Source: Telmatactis stephensoni (taxonomy: Eukaryota > Cnidaria > Anthozoa > Actiniaria > Isophelliidae). From it: a stretch of 64,000 nt of DNA. The stretch covers positions 1,116,001 to 1,180,000 of the forward strand of contig JALIZF010001913.1 in the NCBI GenBank assembly GCA_029948255.1, read 5' to 3'. Below the pieces are notes generated by a model. The model did not search any database. It was given only the letters and a program-made list of their open reading frames with translations, and was not told the DNA's origin. The position numbers were made by a program, and so were the translations under genes. Position 1 is the stretch's first letter, and every line of letters begins with the position of its first letter. Below are positions 31,968 through 44,238 of the stretch, piece after piece.

Positions 31968-32450
31968 TGGATTGACTGACTGACTGACTGACTGACTGAC
32001 AGTCAGTCAGTCAGTCAGTCAGTCAGTCAGTCAGTCAGTCAGTCAGTCAGTCAGTCAGTCAGTCAGTCAGTCAGTCAGTCAGTCAGTCAGTCAGTCAGTC
32101 AGTCAGTCAGTCAGTCAGTCAGTCAGTCAGTCAGTCAGTCAGTCAGTCAGTCAGTCAGTCAGTCAGTCAGTCAGTCAGTCAGTCAGTCAGTCAGTCAGTC
32201 AGTCAGTCAGTCAGTCAGTCAGTCAGTCAGTCAGTCAGTCAGTCAGTCAGTCAGTCAGTCAGTCAGTCAGTCAGTCAGTCAGTCAGTCAGTCAGTCAGTC
32301 AGTCAGTCAGTCAGTCAGTCAGTCAGTCAGTCAGTCAGTCAGTCAGTCAGTCAGTCAGTCAGTCAGTCAGTCAGTCAGTCAGTCAGTCAGTCAGTCACTC
32401 AGTCAGTCAGTCACTCAGTCAGTCAGTCACTCAGTCAGTCAGTCAGTCAT
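31968..32450. repeat. Tetranucleotide (GACT/AGTC)n tract with strand switch
   Basis: About 480 bp. It begins as (GACT)n for about 30 bp, then at about 32001 flips to its exact reverse complement (AGTC)n for about 450 bp, with a few C substitutions (AGTCACTC) near the right end. The flip creates a perfect foldback at the junction. The true length is uncertain, since such tracts are often mis-sized in assemblies. Confidence 0.95.
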
Positions 32451-32542
32451 GATGTATGCGGATGCGGGTATTTGTCCTGAAACAACGGCTCTCCAAGTTT
32501 CATGTATCTTTCTACCAGGCAAAGTGAACGTCTTCGTATACG

Positions 32543-32784
32543 CCTATTTCAAAAAAGGTTGTCACCGCTAAGAGCGATAGGCGATAGGTAATAGGTCATT
32601 CCAAGACCGGAAAGCACTATTGATTTCTTAATTAAGCCATCCTAAATCTTTCTTTGCACTCTTCCATCAAATAATTGGCTATTCATATGTAAATCAATTA
32701 GAAATCAATAGTGCTTTGCGGTCTTGGAATGACCTATTACCTATCGCCTATCGCTCTTAGCGGTGACAACCTTTTTTGAAATAG
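32543..32784. mobile_element. MITE, CACCTATTTCAAAAAAGG family, copy 2
   Basis: Ends CCTATTTCAAAAAAGGTTGT and inverted AACCTTTTTTGAAATAGG. The inner arms share GATAGGCGATAGGTAATAGG and GGTCATTCCAAGACCG with their complements; about 242 bp. Same family as 3406-3664 but with a different loop. Confidence 0.85.
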
Positions 32785-34285
32785 GTGTATATACTCTCAT
32801 TGTCAAGATCATGTTCCTGTATCCAACTCGTCCACACACCCTCGCTGGGGTGAAAGGAAATGAGAAGACTCGTACGAACGAGAAAAAAAACCGGAAGGCA
32901 TTTTGCGCATTCGTATCAGCCTTTACTATAGGTTCAGTGACGGGAGAGACTACGTACGTAGCACGCAGTTGATGTAATATAGATATAATACAAAACACAC
33001 AATACAACAGAACGAAAGGCAATAGAAAACAATAGATTTTTTGAATACATTACACGAACTGAGTGCTATGTAGGTTTCCCCGTGCCGAATAATTCCCTGG
33101 AACCTCCAATACTGAGCAGTCCCACTTAGGGCATCCGATCCTGGTGAGAGATTCACCATTGCTGATATATTATTTATACTTTCTATTATATGAGACCACT
33201 CGTCGAATTTGTGTTCAATTTTGCATGATAGGTCGGTTGAACTAAAGGATCGTGGGCTCACTAGAGCGGATCTTGTGAATGAGAATTGGCGATTTGATCG
33301 TCTAATTGAATCACATTTTTCTTCAATTGTTATCCACTTCCTTTTTCGGCGAATGTAGAAAGTCCGATTACAAAATAGTTTTCTTTGAGCTTTTAGATAT
33401 CTTGATATGGTCTAACACTCTACCAAATTAATTGAATTCCTGAAATGTTTCAACCCAAATTGAATTCCTGCAAATGTTTTGTGTGTGCGACAAGCATTAT
33501 CCCACTGGGGATCTGCACATTGGAATATAATCATTGTTCATTTTGTATTGCTGTGCGCATGTTTGGCAGGATACTTATGATGTAGTGATAAATTGCAAAT
33601 TAAGATAGCAGAGAGTTAAGTTAGCTGATTACGAGTGAGGATTTTCTGAGAGGAATCTGAGTAATGGAGAGAGTAATAGGGAGTTAGTTACCCGGTGGTC
33701 GATCATTGTAATGCATTTGGACCGTGGTTTGGGCCAATGCATACATGGTGCAGTTGTGAGGGCTCTTCCCAGGGAGCGGACTCTTCCCATAACTCAATTA
33801 TACCATGAGTTAATGAATATGCAGTGAGGATGTGCTACTATGGCAACTGAATCTATGGTATTGAAATGCCAGCGGGAAAATAAGAGCCATAGGTTTGTAA
33901 ATAAAATGCTAAAAGTGTAAAATAGAACTAATAAAACGGAGCCCGCGTGCTCATAGTGAATAAATTTATTTTTTCAACAAAGTTGACAAAATTACTTGTT
34001 TGGATTACAAGAAGCCTCCTAATTGTTCAGCCTTTAAGGCTTTTTGAACAATTCAATTCAACAATTCAATTCAATTCAATTCAAGTTCAATTCAATTCAA
34101 TCCTTTTCGGCAGGCAACAATCGCAGTTTTTTTTGGGGGGGGAGGGGAAAGTAGCCTTTTGGGGCTTCTGTGTTTCGAAGTATCAGAGATAGACGGCTTT
34201 TTTCCACAAAACAGTGGTTGGAAGCTTTCGTTTGGGTCTACAGAAGACTTCATCACATTTGTGAATACATCCACTAATTTCACTG

Positions 34286-36036
34286 AACTTAAGGAGGCTT
34301 CCTACAATTTTTCTTGTGCTCGACCGGTCAACTTGAAACGGCTGTAGTTCTTACATGAAAGCACCCACAGTTATGACCTATCATCCACTTAATTACTACA
34401 TAAAGACTGACATTTTTATTGGTGTGTGTTTTGTTTACATCAGGGTTACCATAGCGACGAAACGATGACGTCAGCGTTTTAGATTCCAAGCAATTTTACG
34501 CGTTTTTCGACCTAAACTTTTCAGTAAAATGACACACAAGACGTTAATATTTAGGACTTTGCCTAGCAGCATACGAATTTTGGAGAAATTCGTATAGACA
34601 GATTTTGAATTATTCGAGGCGCAATTTTTTAACCCCAAAAATCACATTTTCTAGTCTTCGATTCCATAATTTTAAAAGCAAAGCAGCATGACAACTCTTC
34701 GACTGTCCAAATGTTGTTCAAATATCAGACTACTTCTCTACGAAGTTGCACGTGAGAAAGTGCTTTGGATCTCCGTCAGCATACGTCCATTTAGCCATGA
34801 AATTAGGCGAAATTTTATCAAAATTAATACACAAAGCGTTTAGTGCTCCTAAAGAAAAATCTCTCGGTCAACTGTTTTCTCCCTTTGGTGAGTAGAACTT
34901 TAATATATTTGCAATAAACTGTCCAAGCGCTGATTCAATTGAAGCTTTCTAAGGTACTGAAATAAAATTTCAAAGTAGAGTATATTCGGTGTAACTTAGC
35001 GCAGCAAGATTCTAGGTTCAAGTTGTTGTTTTCATTCTCACATTCCTGCATGCAGGCATGCTTCAGTATGCTAATTCAAGGCAATGGTCACCATGGCGTG
35101 ACGCGCTACTTCACTAGAGTTGTCATGCTGCTTTGCTTTTAAAATTATGGAATCGAAGACTAGAAATTGTGATTTTTGAAGAAATATTCTATACGCAGAG
35201 CACGCGTACGGAAACGCAGTAGTGAAGTAGCGCGTCACGCCATGGTGACCATTGCCTCGAATTAGCATACTGAAGCATGCCTGCATGCAGGAATGTGAGA
35301 ATGAAAACAACAACTTGAACCTAGAATCTTGCTGCGCTAAGTTACACCGAATATATTCTACTTTGAAATTTTATTTCAGTGCCTTAGAAAGCTTCAATTG
35401 AATCGGCGCTTGGACAGTTTATTGCAAATATATTAAAGTTCTACTCACCAAAGGAAGAAAACAGTTGACCGAGAAAATTTTCTTTAGGAGCACTAAACGC
35501 TTTGTGTATTAATTTTGATAAAATTTCGCCCAATTTCATGTCTAAATGGACGTATGCTGACGGAGATCCAAAGCACTTTCTCACGTGCAACTTCGTAGAG
35601 AAGTAGTCTGATATTTGAACAACATTTGGACAGTCGAAGAGTTGTCATGCTGCTTTGCTTTTAAAATTATGGAATCGAAGACTAGAAAATGTGATTTTTG
35701 GGGTTAAAAGATTGCGCCTCGAATAATTCAAAATCTGTCTATACGAATTTCTCCAAAATTCGTATGCTGCTAGGCAAAGTCCTAAATATTAACGTCTTGT
35801 GTGTCATTTTAAAAGTTTAGGTCGAAAAACGCGTAAAATTGCTTGGAATCTAAAACGCTGACGTCATCGTTTCGTCGCTATGGTAACCCTGATGTAAACA
35901 AAATACACACCAATAAAAATTTCAGTCTTTATGTAGTAAGTGGACGATAGGTCATAACTGTGGGTGCTTTCATGTAAGAACTACAGCCGTTTCAAGTTGA
36001 CCGGTCGAGCACTAGAAAAATTGTAGGAAGCCTCCT
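34286..36036. mobile_element. 1.75-kb long-palindrome element
   Basis: Two arms of about 800 bp, nearly identical in reverse complement, running inward from AAGGAGGCTTCCTACAATTT and meeting around 35110-35225. TA at both edges fits a Tc1/mariner-type duplication but is not decisive. The outer arms include GACCGGTCAACTTGAAACGG and inner ones GGCGTGACGCGCTACTTCAC. No transposase-like open frame. It interrupts the right arm between its inner segment (33850-34285) and the rest, and the left arm lacks it. Confidence 0.8.
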
Positions 36037-36299
36037 TAATGTGCAAATGCTCTAAAATGCTAAACGTTGATATATTCTTGATTTGTATTGTTCATGTATA
36101 ACTCAATCTAGTTAAACAGGCCTTTAAATATACTGTGAGTTAACTTATCTACAAAGGCTGGTGTTTAAATCGTCCCTGGTGGTAACCGCGTAGAGTAGAC
36201 GATGTAGTACGTGTACGAGTTGGGAGGTTCACAAGTTATTCCTTAAGTATTGTTTGATCTCTTTTTTGTGCAGTACGTCATTACTTCAGCTGATATAGA

Positions 36300-39200
36300 C
36301 TATCGCACGTATATCTTCCAGTAATCACCAGGTGATATACTAGCACCCTGGCCGTCGCATCCAAGTCCGACGCTTAGAGCTGATATCCAGTGGTTCTTCT
36401 TTGCTACGAAAAATGCATGGTCATGAAGTCTCTTGTCGTTTATCCTGGAAGATGACCCCCATAGTCCACTGTACCCCCATGATGAACATTTAGAACCAAG
36501 TTGTGAATTGTCCCCAGCAGCACGGTCAAATGAAGAACATGCTGCAGGTCGGGTATTGGTTTTGGCAGAGAAGTAATCCACAACAGCATAGCCTTTGGAA
36601 CTATTTACTGTGATGATGTGAATCATGCGACCAACGGTTGTTTGGTAACAATGAAATCTTAGCTGAGTAAAACCCATGAGTTGACGGAGTTGAGTCAACG
36701 CAGTTGCTGAAATGATGGTTTTGTTGTCGTTAAAGTTGGCGATGTGACGATATGTGGATCCGAGACTGGCTGACGGGGCGTTGCCTGAACTTGGAATGAC
36801 GATATTGGAGATAAGAAGCCATCCACCTTTAGGTAATTAGTAAGAAATAATCAGATAAGAAATAGTGACTGCAATACTGGATTGCAGCAGTTGTATGCAA
36901 TATTGCAAGCTGCAACCAGCTGTCATCTGCGGATAAATTCTCCATATAATGCAAGAGTCGTTTTTACCTTGTTCTGCGTTCATATCGCAGTAAACTTAGA
37001 AAGGATTTCCAGTATTGCCAGGATCAATCCAGTAGACCCCAGAACCCTTGGAATCACCAGCTGACAAGATGGTCTGACAGGAGTTTGCTGGGTTTCTTTG
37101 GGACGAACCGAGGCGCTCTGAAATGAGGGAAAAGATGTTGCTTTTCGTAAACAAATCAATCCACAGGAAGACGTGCTGTGTATATGCCAGTGCTGGGGTG
37201 AATGAGAGACTGGTACCCTGCCAGCAAAGGTTTTTCCTGATCCTCAACATCGTAAGCGAGCGAGGGAACCTCTGCTGGCCCTCGCAATTTTTCAGGTTGA
37301 GAATGCACGAAGATGACGTATGAAACTCTCATTTCCATGAGCCAGCGATATCTTGTGAGCCGAAAATGCCATGCACACGATGACAAAACCGGTTTTGAAA
37401 CAGGATTTTTTGAACATATAATAATTTTTACATCCAGAAATGCGGTGGAAATCAGGAGTTCCGGCAGGGTTCCTTTTTCTTCTTTCTACGCGAAGAGATT
37501 AGAAAGTGTCCTTGATCTGCTGGCAGGGTGGCGGCATGATCTTCTGGAGTTTACAGTTGTGGGGACTTGGAATAGTCCGCGAGAGGGGTTAGGGTTGAAA
37601 GAAGGATAAGGGAAGGGCATGCTATACAAATAAGGCGACTAACCGGTTTCACAAAGAGAACCTTTGTAACCATGGTTACAGGTACACAGGAATCCATCAA
37701 TGGCTTTAGAGCATGTACCAGCATAGGAACATGGGTTTGGAACACATGGGTCCTGTCAAACAATCAATGATATAGTTTAGTAAATTCAACCAAACTCAAA
37801 AACTCCAGAAATAATTTTAAAAATGATTTGCTTTGATATGCATTACAAAGAAAGCTGCGAAGATAATGGTTCACTCTGTGATAACATCAAAATTAAATTG
37901 TAACTTTATTTTTCATGGACTTCGAGATTGTGCAGTAAAGAGTTTCTGTCCAGAAGACTGTCGCAAGGTTTTTAACAAGGACTAAGAGGTATGAGAGGTA
38001 TGAGTACATAACCCCTGTACTCCGTGAACTACAATGGTTGCATAGCACCTGTCAAGAGCGGAGAGGAACAGGCATTTCAAGTCCCTCCTCCTCATTTTAA
38101 TACCATTTTTCTCCCTCCTCCCTTATTTTTTCGGCCATTTCTCCTTCACTACATCTCATAATTGTTTTCCTCCCTCCTCCCAAACCGATTTTTTTCCTCT
38201 TTTCTCCCTCCTTCCTACTTTTTGGGGGCTATTTCTCCCTCCTCCCTAAATCGTTCCTCTCCGCTCTGTCTATCTTATGGATCTCGTTCACAAACGTGGA
38301 AACAAGGGAACAAGGGCCGGGCTGATGACAAAATTTTTTTTTGCAAGTTCCAAAAGTGAAAAAATCGACATTTGGTGGTAAAAGCTTCAGCTTTGTATCT
38401 CCTTCCCTATGGAACGAACTACCCGATGATCTTCGTTTTTAAACTACCGTTTATTCGTCAGTTTACTTAAGAAACAATTAAAGGCATATTTGTTCCAGCA
38501 ATCATTTCAATAGTATATTTTTATCTTTCTAGAGTGCTATAAAAGTAAATAAAGTTATATTATTATTTATGTTCCCGGCCCTCCCCTCCCTTCCTCTCCC
38601 CCTCTCCCTCCCACCCTTCCCCACCCCACCCTCTCGGGTTGAATGTAACAAACATTTTCCTGTACCAACCTTTTCCAAATATGTAAATCCAGCAGTTGAC
38701 TTGAAATCCACATCTGGTGCTGCTCGCTTTGTTTTATTGTTGAGTTGACATTGTCTAACGTCACTAATGCTGACATGTTGGTAGTTAAGAGACTGACACA
38801 AACTGTTCTCGGTACAGTGAAACGCACAGTCAATTGCGCTCTCTACATTGACGCTCTTTATTACATGATTGGACAGAGAATAATCTGAATGATAGAAAAG
38901 TTTCAACATGACGGACTAAAGGCACTGTTACACTTTGCAATTTTCCCCAGCAACTTGCAATATTTTTTGCCAGTTGCTGGGGAAAATTGCACAGTGTAAC
39001 AGCGCCATAATTTTCTCTGCAACTTGTTTTGAAACGCCGTTGCGAGACAAGTTGCTGGGAAAATTGCACAGTGTAACAGCACCTTAAGTGCAGGTGAAAA
39101 AACTTGTGGTGATGTTTTTAATTCTAGTGATTTTTCGATGATCAGAATATCACTTAGAATAATTGTTTTCTGTTATTTTCTTAAACTAAAGTACAATCGG

Positions 39201-39483
39201 AAAACCTCTGTTCTCAGTTTGTTACATTTGATGTTTTCACGTTTTTTTGATAATTGGGGTTGGGTGTGGGTGGTATTACCTGGTAGGGGACTTCGTGTCC
39301 TATTGTAACTGTCACCTGCCTTATGGGCAAATCATTAAATAAATAAAATACATAAATAGATGTCTAATATTACGAACCTTGTTTTTGAACAAACAAAGCT
39401 TCTTTTTGACGAGTAGCAAAGCACCGATTTGTCAGAACTAATATTACCCAAAGTAGCATTAAATTGCTTAGCTCTACTTCCAT
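36300..39483 (-). pseudogene. PAN-EGF-fibrinogen-like protein, right copy with nonsense codon
   Basis: Mirror copy of the gene at 27486-30992. Exons in transcript order: 39378-39483, 38670-38884, 37644-37752, 36968-37117, 36300-36826. The lengths equal the left copy except the last, 3 nt longer. Signal peptide, PAN domain and EGF module are all preserved. In the fourth exon, codon 184 is TAA (36996-36998), where the left copy has CAA (Gln), in the motif GNPF-Q-VYCDM. This one transition ends the protein just inside the fibrinogen-like part. Downstream coding remains open, with changes such as KKNHWISALSVGLGCDGQG near the end, so the loss is recent, polymorphic or a base error. If real, a secreted PAN-EGF product of about 183 residues would result. 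Confidence 0.8.
38920..39084. mobile_element. PIF/Harbinger-type MITE, right arm only
   Basis: A 165-bp element with ends AGGCACTGTTACACT and inverted AGTGTAACAGCACCT, flanked by TAA at 38917-38919 and 39085-39087. The left arm at about 27730-27740 has a single TAA (as TTA) in otherwise identical flanks (CCTGCACTTAGTATG), a clean empty site. A third copy of the end motif lies inside. Confidence 0.9.
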
Positions 39484-39645
39484 CCTTAATTCAACCTAAA
39501 AACAACCACAGTACTTTGTTACATAGTTAGCAATGAGGCTGGCCTGTGCGTTGGTCATTTTAATGATTAAAAAACTGAGAATTTCGGTGAGATGCGGTGC
39601 TCTTTGGTAAGAGTGTAATGGCCCGCTGAGGGAACACCTTTTAAA

Positions 39646-41073
39646 AGGTGGCCCGTGGGTAATTATTGCGGGGGAGGCTCAATTTTTTAGGTCAATTAAT
39701 TTTGAGCGGGTAAATAGCAACCGATTTCTGACATTTTTGGTACGCAAAATAAGGCATCTTTCTTTTTTAAAATGGTGGAACTTTTAAGGCAAATAATGTA
39801 AAAATTTAGGAGGTATAGTCGATATTTTGAAACCAGTCTTTTTATAAAAATTGGCGTAACTCCGTAAATAGTGGAGAAATTACCTTAACTATACAGAAAT
39901 AATTTTGCAAACGGCCTCTACTATTTTGGAGATATGCAGGTTCGAGAATTCCTTCGCAAAATTGGTTTTGAAAGTTGTGTACCTGACGGTCGCTTTCTGT
40001 GAACGCTTTGAAACCCATTTTGTTTACACAAATTATTCAAATTTTCCGCGTTTTGGAAAATAACATTGAAAAATGGACCAATCGTTTTTACAGTTCGTCA
40101 TGCCAAGGAGTAAATTAAGTCCCAGAACGCGGTAAATTTGAATAATTTGCGTCAACACAAGGGGTTTTCAAAGTGATTACGGGCGAGCGTCCGTCAGATA
40201 CTCAACTTTCAGAAGCAATTTTGCCAAATAATTCGCAAACCTACACCACCAAAATACATAAACCATTTGCAAAATTATTAGAATTGATCCTCCTTCGAAA
40301 TGTATTAAAACAAATCAGTAGTTATTTCATGATTCGAATAAAGTTCAATTTCTTGGCATTTCTAAATTATGGACTATAACATGCTGTTCTCCAGTCGTTT
40401 ATAACTTTTCATAGAAGTATTCGATCATTTCGATTTACTTATCAAAGGTGTACAGGGGCGTATCCAGGGGGTGAGGGTCCCAGGGTGCCCGTGACCCCCC
40501 TTTGAAAACAAAAAGATGATAGAAATAAAAGAATCTGACTGGAGAAAGATTGAGAAATTGAAAGTGTGACCCCCCCTTTGTGGAAAATGGAAAGCGTGAC
40601 CCCCCTTTGAAATATTCTAGATACGCCCCTGGTGTAGATATCCTAAAGCTTTCTAACGGCAATAGTATTTCTAGAAATATTTCTGTATTGTTAAAAGAGT
40701 TAAGGTAAATACAAGGGACTAATGTTTTGAAGGTAAAATTTAGCAATGAACTGTACAATTATTATATCCAGGATATTTTGTTCTAGCTCGCTTACAGTAA
40801 ACCCTGAATTGCTAGAAGACATTGTCAGAAATAAGAACAAAATTTCTCCACTATGTACGGAGTTATGCCAATTTTTATAAAAGACTGGTTTTAAAATATC
40901 GACTATATCTCCTAAATTTTTACATTATTTGCCTTAAAAGTTCCACCATTTTAAAAAAGAAAGATGTCTTATTTTGCGTACCAAAAATGTCAAAAATCGG
41001 TTGCTATTTACCCGCTCAAAAATTGATCTCAAAAATCGAGCCTCCCCCACAATAAATACCCGCGGGCCACCTT
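39646..41073. mobile_element. 1.43-kb element with ~250-bp inverted ends
   Basis: Ends AAGGTGGCCCGTGGGTAATT and inverted ...CGCGGGCCACCTT. Inverted arms of roughly 250 bp share GAGCGGGTAAATAGCAACCG and CCAGTCTTTTATAAAAATTGG-like blocks. No transposase. A smaller MITE is nested inside. The left arm lacks it at the matching place near 27340-27370. Confidence 0.75.
40453..40631. mobile_element. Nested hAT-like MITE (CAGGGGCGTATCCAG)
   Basis: Ends CAGGGGCGTATCCAG and inverted TACGCCCCTG; 5-bp GTGTA on both sides. Repeated GTGACCCCCCTTTG blocks inside. It inserted into the 39646-41073 element. Confidence 0.65.
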
Positions 41074-41984
41074 AATGAGTGCGAAAAAAATATGTGAGGA
41101 GAAATTAGCCAAAAACTTAGAGGAAATGAAGATGCATCTACGCATCTTCTGATCTTAACCCTAGAAGATTCTATTCACAAATCGTTGTCGTGATTTGTAC
41201 CGAACTCTAGAGAGAACAACTCAAACACACTGAAAACTGATGGTGGGGAAACTGTTTAACAAAATAGGCTCCGTTATAAAATATGGCTTTATTACGACAC
41301 AACAATATCGAAGCATGGAGGATAAACGTCCAACATGTTATTCTCCCAATTCTGTACTACTCTTTATCTGGGTCCAAAGCTTACACATTTAGTAAAGCAC
41401 TTGAATACAGCAGTATGTTAGTTCCGCGACGGATCGTTGAAAAATGTTGAATAAGTTACGAAATATGTCAAAACAAAATGTCGGAGTTATTTAGTTAAGG
41501 TATAAAAAAATAATTTGACAACTATCAGAACAAAAAAAAAAAAGGACTACGAGAAATGTTTCTTTTAGAAAATGTACAAAATACAAAACTTTATACTTAC
41601 CTATGTTCAAGAAGATCACTCATGTACAGTTACCTGAAGAAGAACTCACATAACAGTGGCAGCTTTCCAGTCGACACGCCCACTGAATAGAAAGATTCAC
41701 GTCACTGTTGCTTCAACAGCCTGAAGAAAACACTTCAGAATTATTCATTATCGATCATGAATTCAGTGTTTGCCAAAAACGCTTATGTCTGACGTATGAA
41801 ACATTTGTTCAGCTTCGAATCAAGACAAAGTCAAGAAAGAGTTAGCGCTTTGCTCTCTAGCTAGGCGTTAAACTAAACTAAAACAATAATGCAAAATATC
41901 GCATTTTAATTTTCTTACTTTGGGCGTGAAATGAAAAGCACCTTAATGAAATTAATCCCCGACTATAACTTCAGCCATTAGTAG

Positions 41985-42227
41985 AGATTAACCATCACGT
42001 ACACGGCAAACGGCAAACAGGCAGAGAGAAACACGTGACCTACGAATTTCGCGCCTGGCGTTGCGTGTTTGGCACTCAAACGAAAGACCGACTTTTTACG
42101 TTTACGGCAAACGCAAAACAACCCACTTTCGCGATGAAACGGCAACGTCAACTGACGCGTAAAAAGCAGTTCATGTGATTCTCTCTGTCGTTTGCCGTTT
42201 GCCGTGTAAGTGATGCTTAATCTCTCT
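41985..42227. mobile_element. MITE with ACGGCAAACGGCAAAC ends
   Basis: Inverted arms AGAGATTAACCATCACGTAC-ACGGCAAACGGCAAAC... and GTTTGCCGTTTGCCGTGTAAGTGATGCTTAATCTCT-type complement, 243 bp or slightly more. No coding capacity. Right arm only. Confidence 0.7.
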
Positions 42228-43557
42228 AATTGTTTGGGTAGATTGAAATCAGTCAAAAAGAGCGTAGCTCCAGCCATAGTTTCATGTTCAATGATCAAAA
42301 GCTTTAAGAGGAGAGCTTTTCATATTCAAGCACTGAGCAACAAAAACCTCTCAGTCGAAGAATAAGTGTTGTACAAAGCCTAAAATTATGAATTTCTTTT
42401 AGAAAGTTTAGGTCAGTTGTTTTTAGTTAGTTTAGGTTGATGAAAGTCAAATTTAAGTGTTAATTTATCCAAAGTGAAAATTTGAATCCAAAATGGGTTT
42501 GGGCCTCCAGTCACTCATTTCCCATATATATTCTCAAAAGTTCCTAAATTTAGATAAAAATACGCGATAATAATTTTGTATAATTCCAAAAACAGTTGTA
42601 ATGAACGGCGATTTTATCTTATTAGATCAGTTTCTAACTGGTACAAACAAAGTACAATTTGAGTGTTAATCCAAAGCGAAAATTTGAATTAAAACTTTCA
42701 AGAAGGGGTAGTTTATGGCAGTTTTAGCCATTATCACTCGGTATTGAAAAAAAATCTCCTCTTAATTCCTTTCTACTGCAATAAGTCATATTTTGATATA
42801 AAATAACCTATCAAAACGTAATCTTCAATGTTATTAAATGTCATCAATACCGTAGTTTTCAAAACAAGAAAATCACCTGCCTCGGTATTTGAATTTCAAC
42901 AATGATTTTCAGTTGGACGGCTTGTCCGAAGGAATAAAACCACGGTTCCATACCTTTGAAGTCAACTTAAATACAAATTATCTTCTCAATCAATGTAAAC
43001 TTTATTTCAAACTTTAATTATAGTTATGTTTATAAATAGAGCTCGATCGAGTCCATCTTGTCATCGCGACACCTTGTTTACTTGCTGTAGACGATTTTAT
43101 TTCTAAAATGACATCGACAAACTCAAAAGTATTAACTGATATTTCATTTTCAGCAATATAGAATCAGACTGAGATAAAAAAGCTACCAAAGTTCTAACAA
43201 TGAAGTAAAAATATTAAATATTAAAATGACTGCGAGTAATATATAATTATCAAGCGAATTATACATTATTTCTAATGATCCACTTGAATCAAGCTAAGCA
43301 GAACCATACATAGCAAAATGAGCGTTCCCCGTTTTGTTTAAAACATTAATATTCCAAAAATATAGACAATTCCGCCACAGATAACCTGGGACAGAGTACG
43401 AAACACTCATTTGAGACACTTTGAAAAATTTCCATCCTTCACTGTTGATCATAACATTCAAATTACTAAATGCCCAGCAGTCGAATTTCTTTTTAAAAGT
43501 TAATTAAGAAAGTATTAAAGATTCAAGAGATCAAGCCCCTCTTTAGTGAGAAATGTT

Positions 43558-44238
43558 AAGGTAGTTCCGGAGCCTTAGATTTCATCAATGAATTTCCTTT
43601 AAAATTCCTGTCATTTAAAGATAATTATTTGGCAAGTTAATACCGGGAAAAAAGAGGGGGTCACTGTATTGGTTTCTTAGCTATAAGATATCGTAAAAGG
43701 TGGTATTTTCAATGATTTGCGGCGATTTTTTTCGAAATGTACGTAATCATATCCATATGGTCTGAAGAATGCGAACAAAATTTTAATTTTCCGAGAAAAG
43801 GCCTGGACCGTCTTAAAAGATAGATCTGAGGTTTAGCAGTTTTAAACGTATGTATTGTTTGATGAGTTTCAAATATGATTATATGGGCATTCTAGAATCA
43901 AATTCCTACCCAATTGGCGCTCCGAATCGAAATCGTGTACGGCGTTGTAAAAATGTGGAAAATTTCCGACAATCCCATCAATGAAATTGTATTTTTATTT
44001 TTCAATCGAAAAAATGATAAGTACTGTCTTGAATAAAAAGAAAAGAAAAGAAAAGAAAAGAAAACAGGTGGTCACCGTGTTATTTCAAGAGCTAGAAAAG
44101 CACAAAAGAGAAAACAACCGAAAACGAACACCAAATATCACCCATTTTAGCGATTTTCTCGCCTGCTTTTCCGATGTTCTCTAATAAAAGTGCGCGCGGG
44201 AAATGCGCAGAAGCAAGGGTCCGGAACTATCTTTGCGC
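43558..44238. mobile_element. TIR element with GTAGTTCCGGA ends
   Basis: Begins AAGGTAGTTCCGGAGCC and ends with inverted GGGTCCGGAACTATCTTT; about 680 bp. Contains (AAAAG)n and GCGCGGGAAATGCGCAG near the right end. The open frame of 67 codons inside is low-complexity and not convincing. Right arm only. Confidence 0.6.

Larger units (their letters stand above)
30993..33850. other. Inner end of left arm and palindrome centre
   Basis: From 30993 to about 31715 the DNA still pairs with the right arm (31349-31715 with about 33850-34285). The unpaired centre, about 31720-33850, holds the tetranucleotide tract (31968-32450) and a MITE (32543-32784), then about 1 kb with no recognised gene. Short open frames here show no similarity I recognise. 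Confidence 0.6.

Noticed and set aside
31968..32450. CRISPR or other spacer array
   Set aside because: Uniform tetranucleotide with no spacers, in an animal genome.
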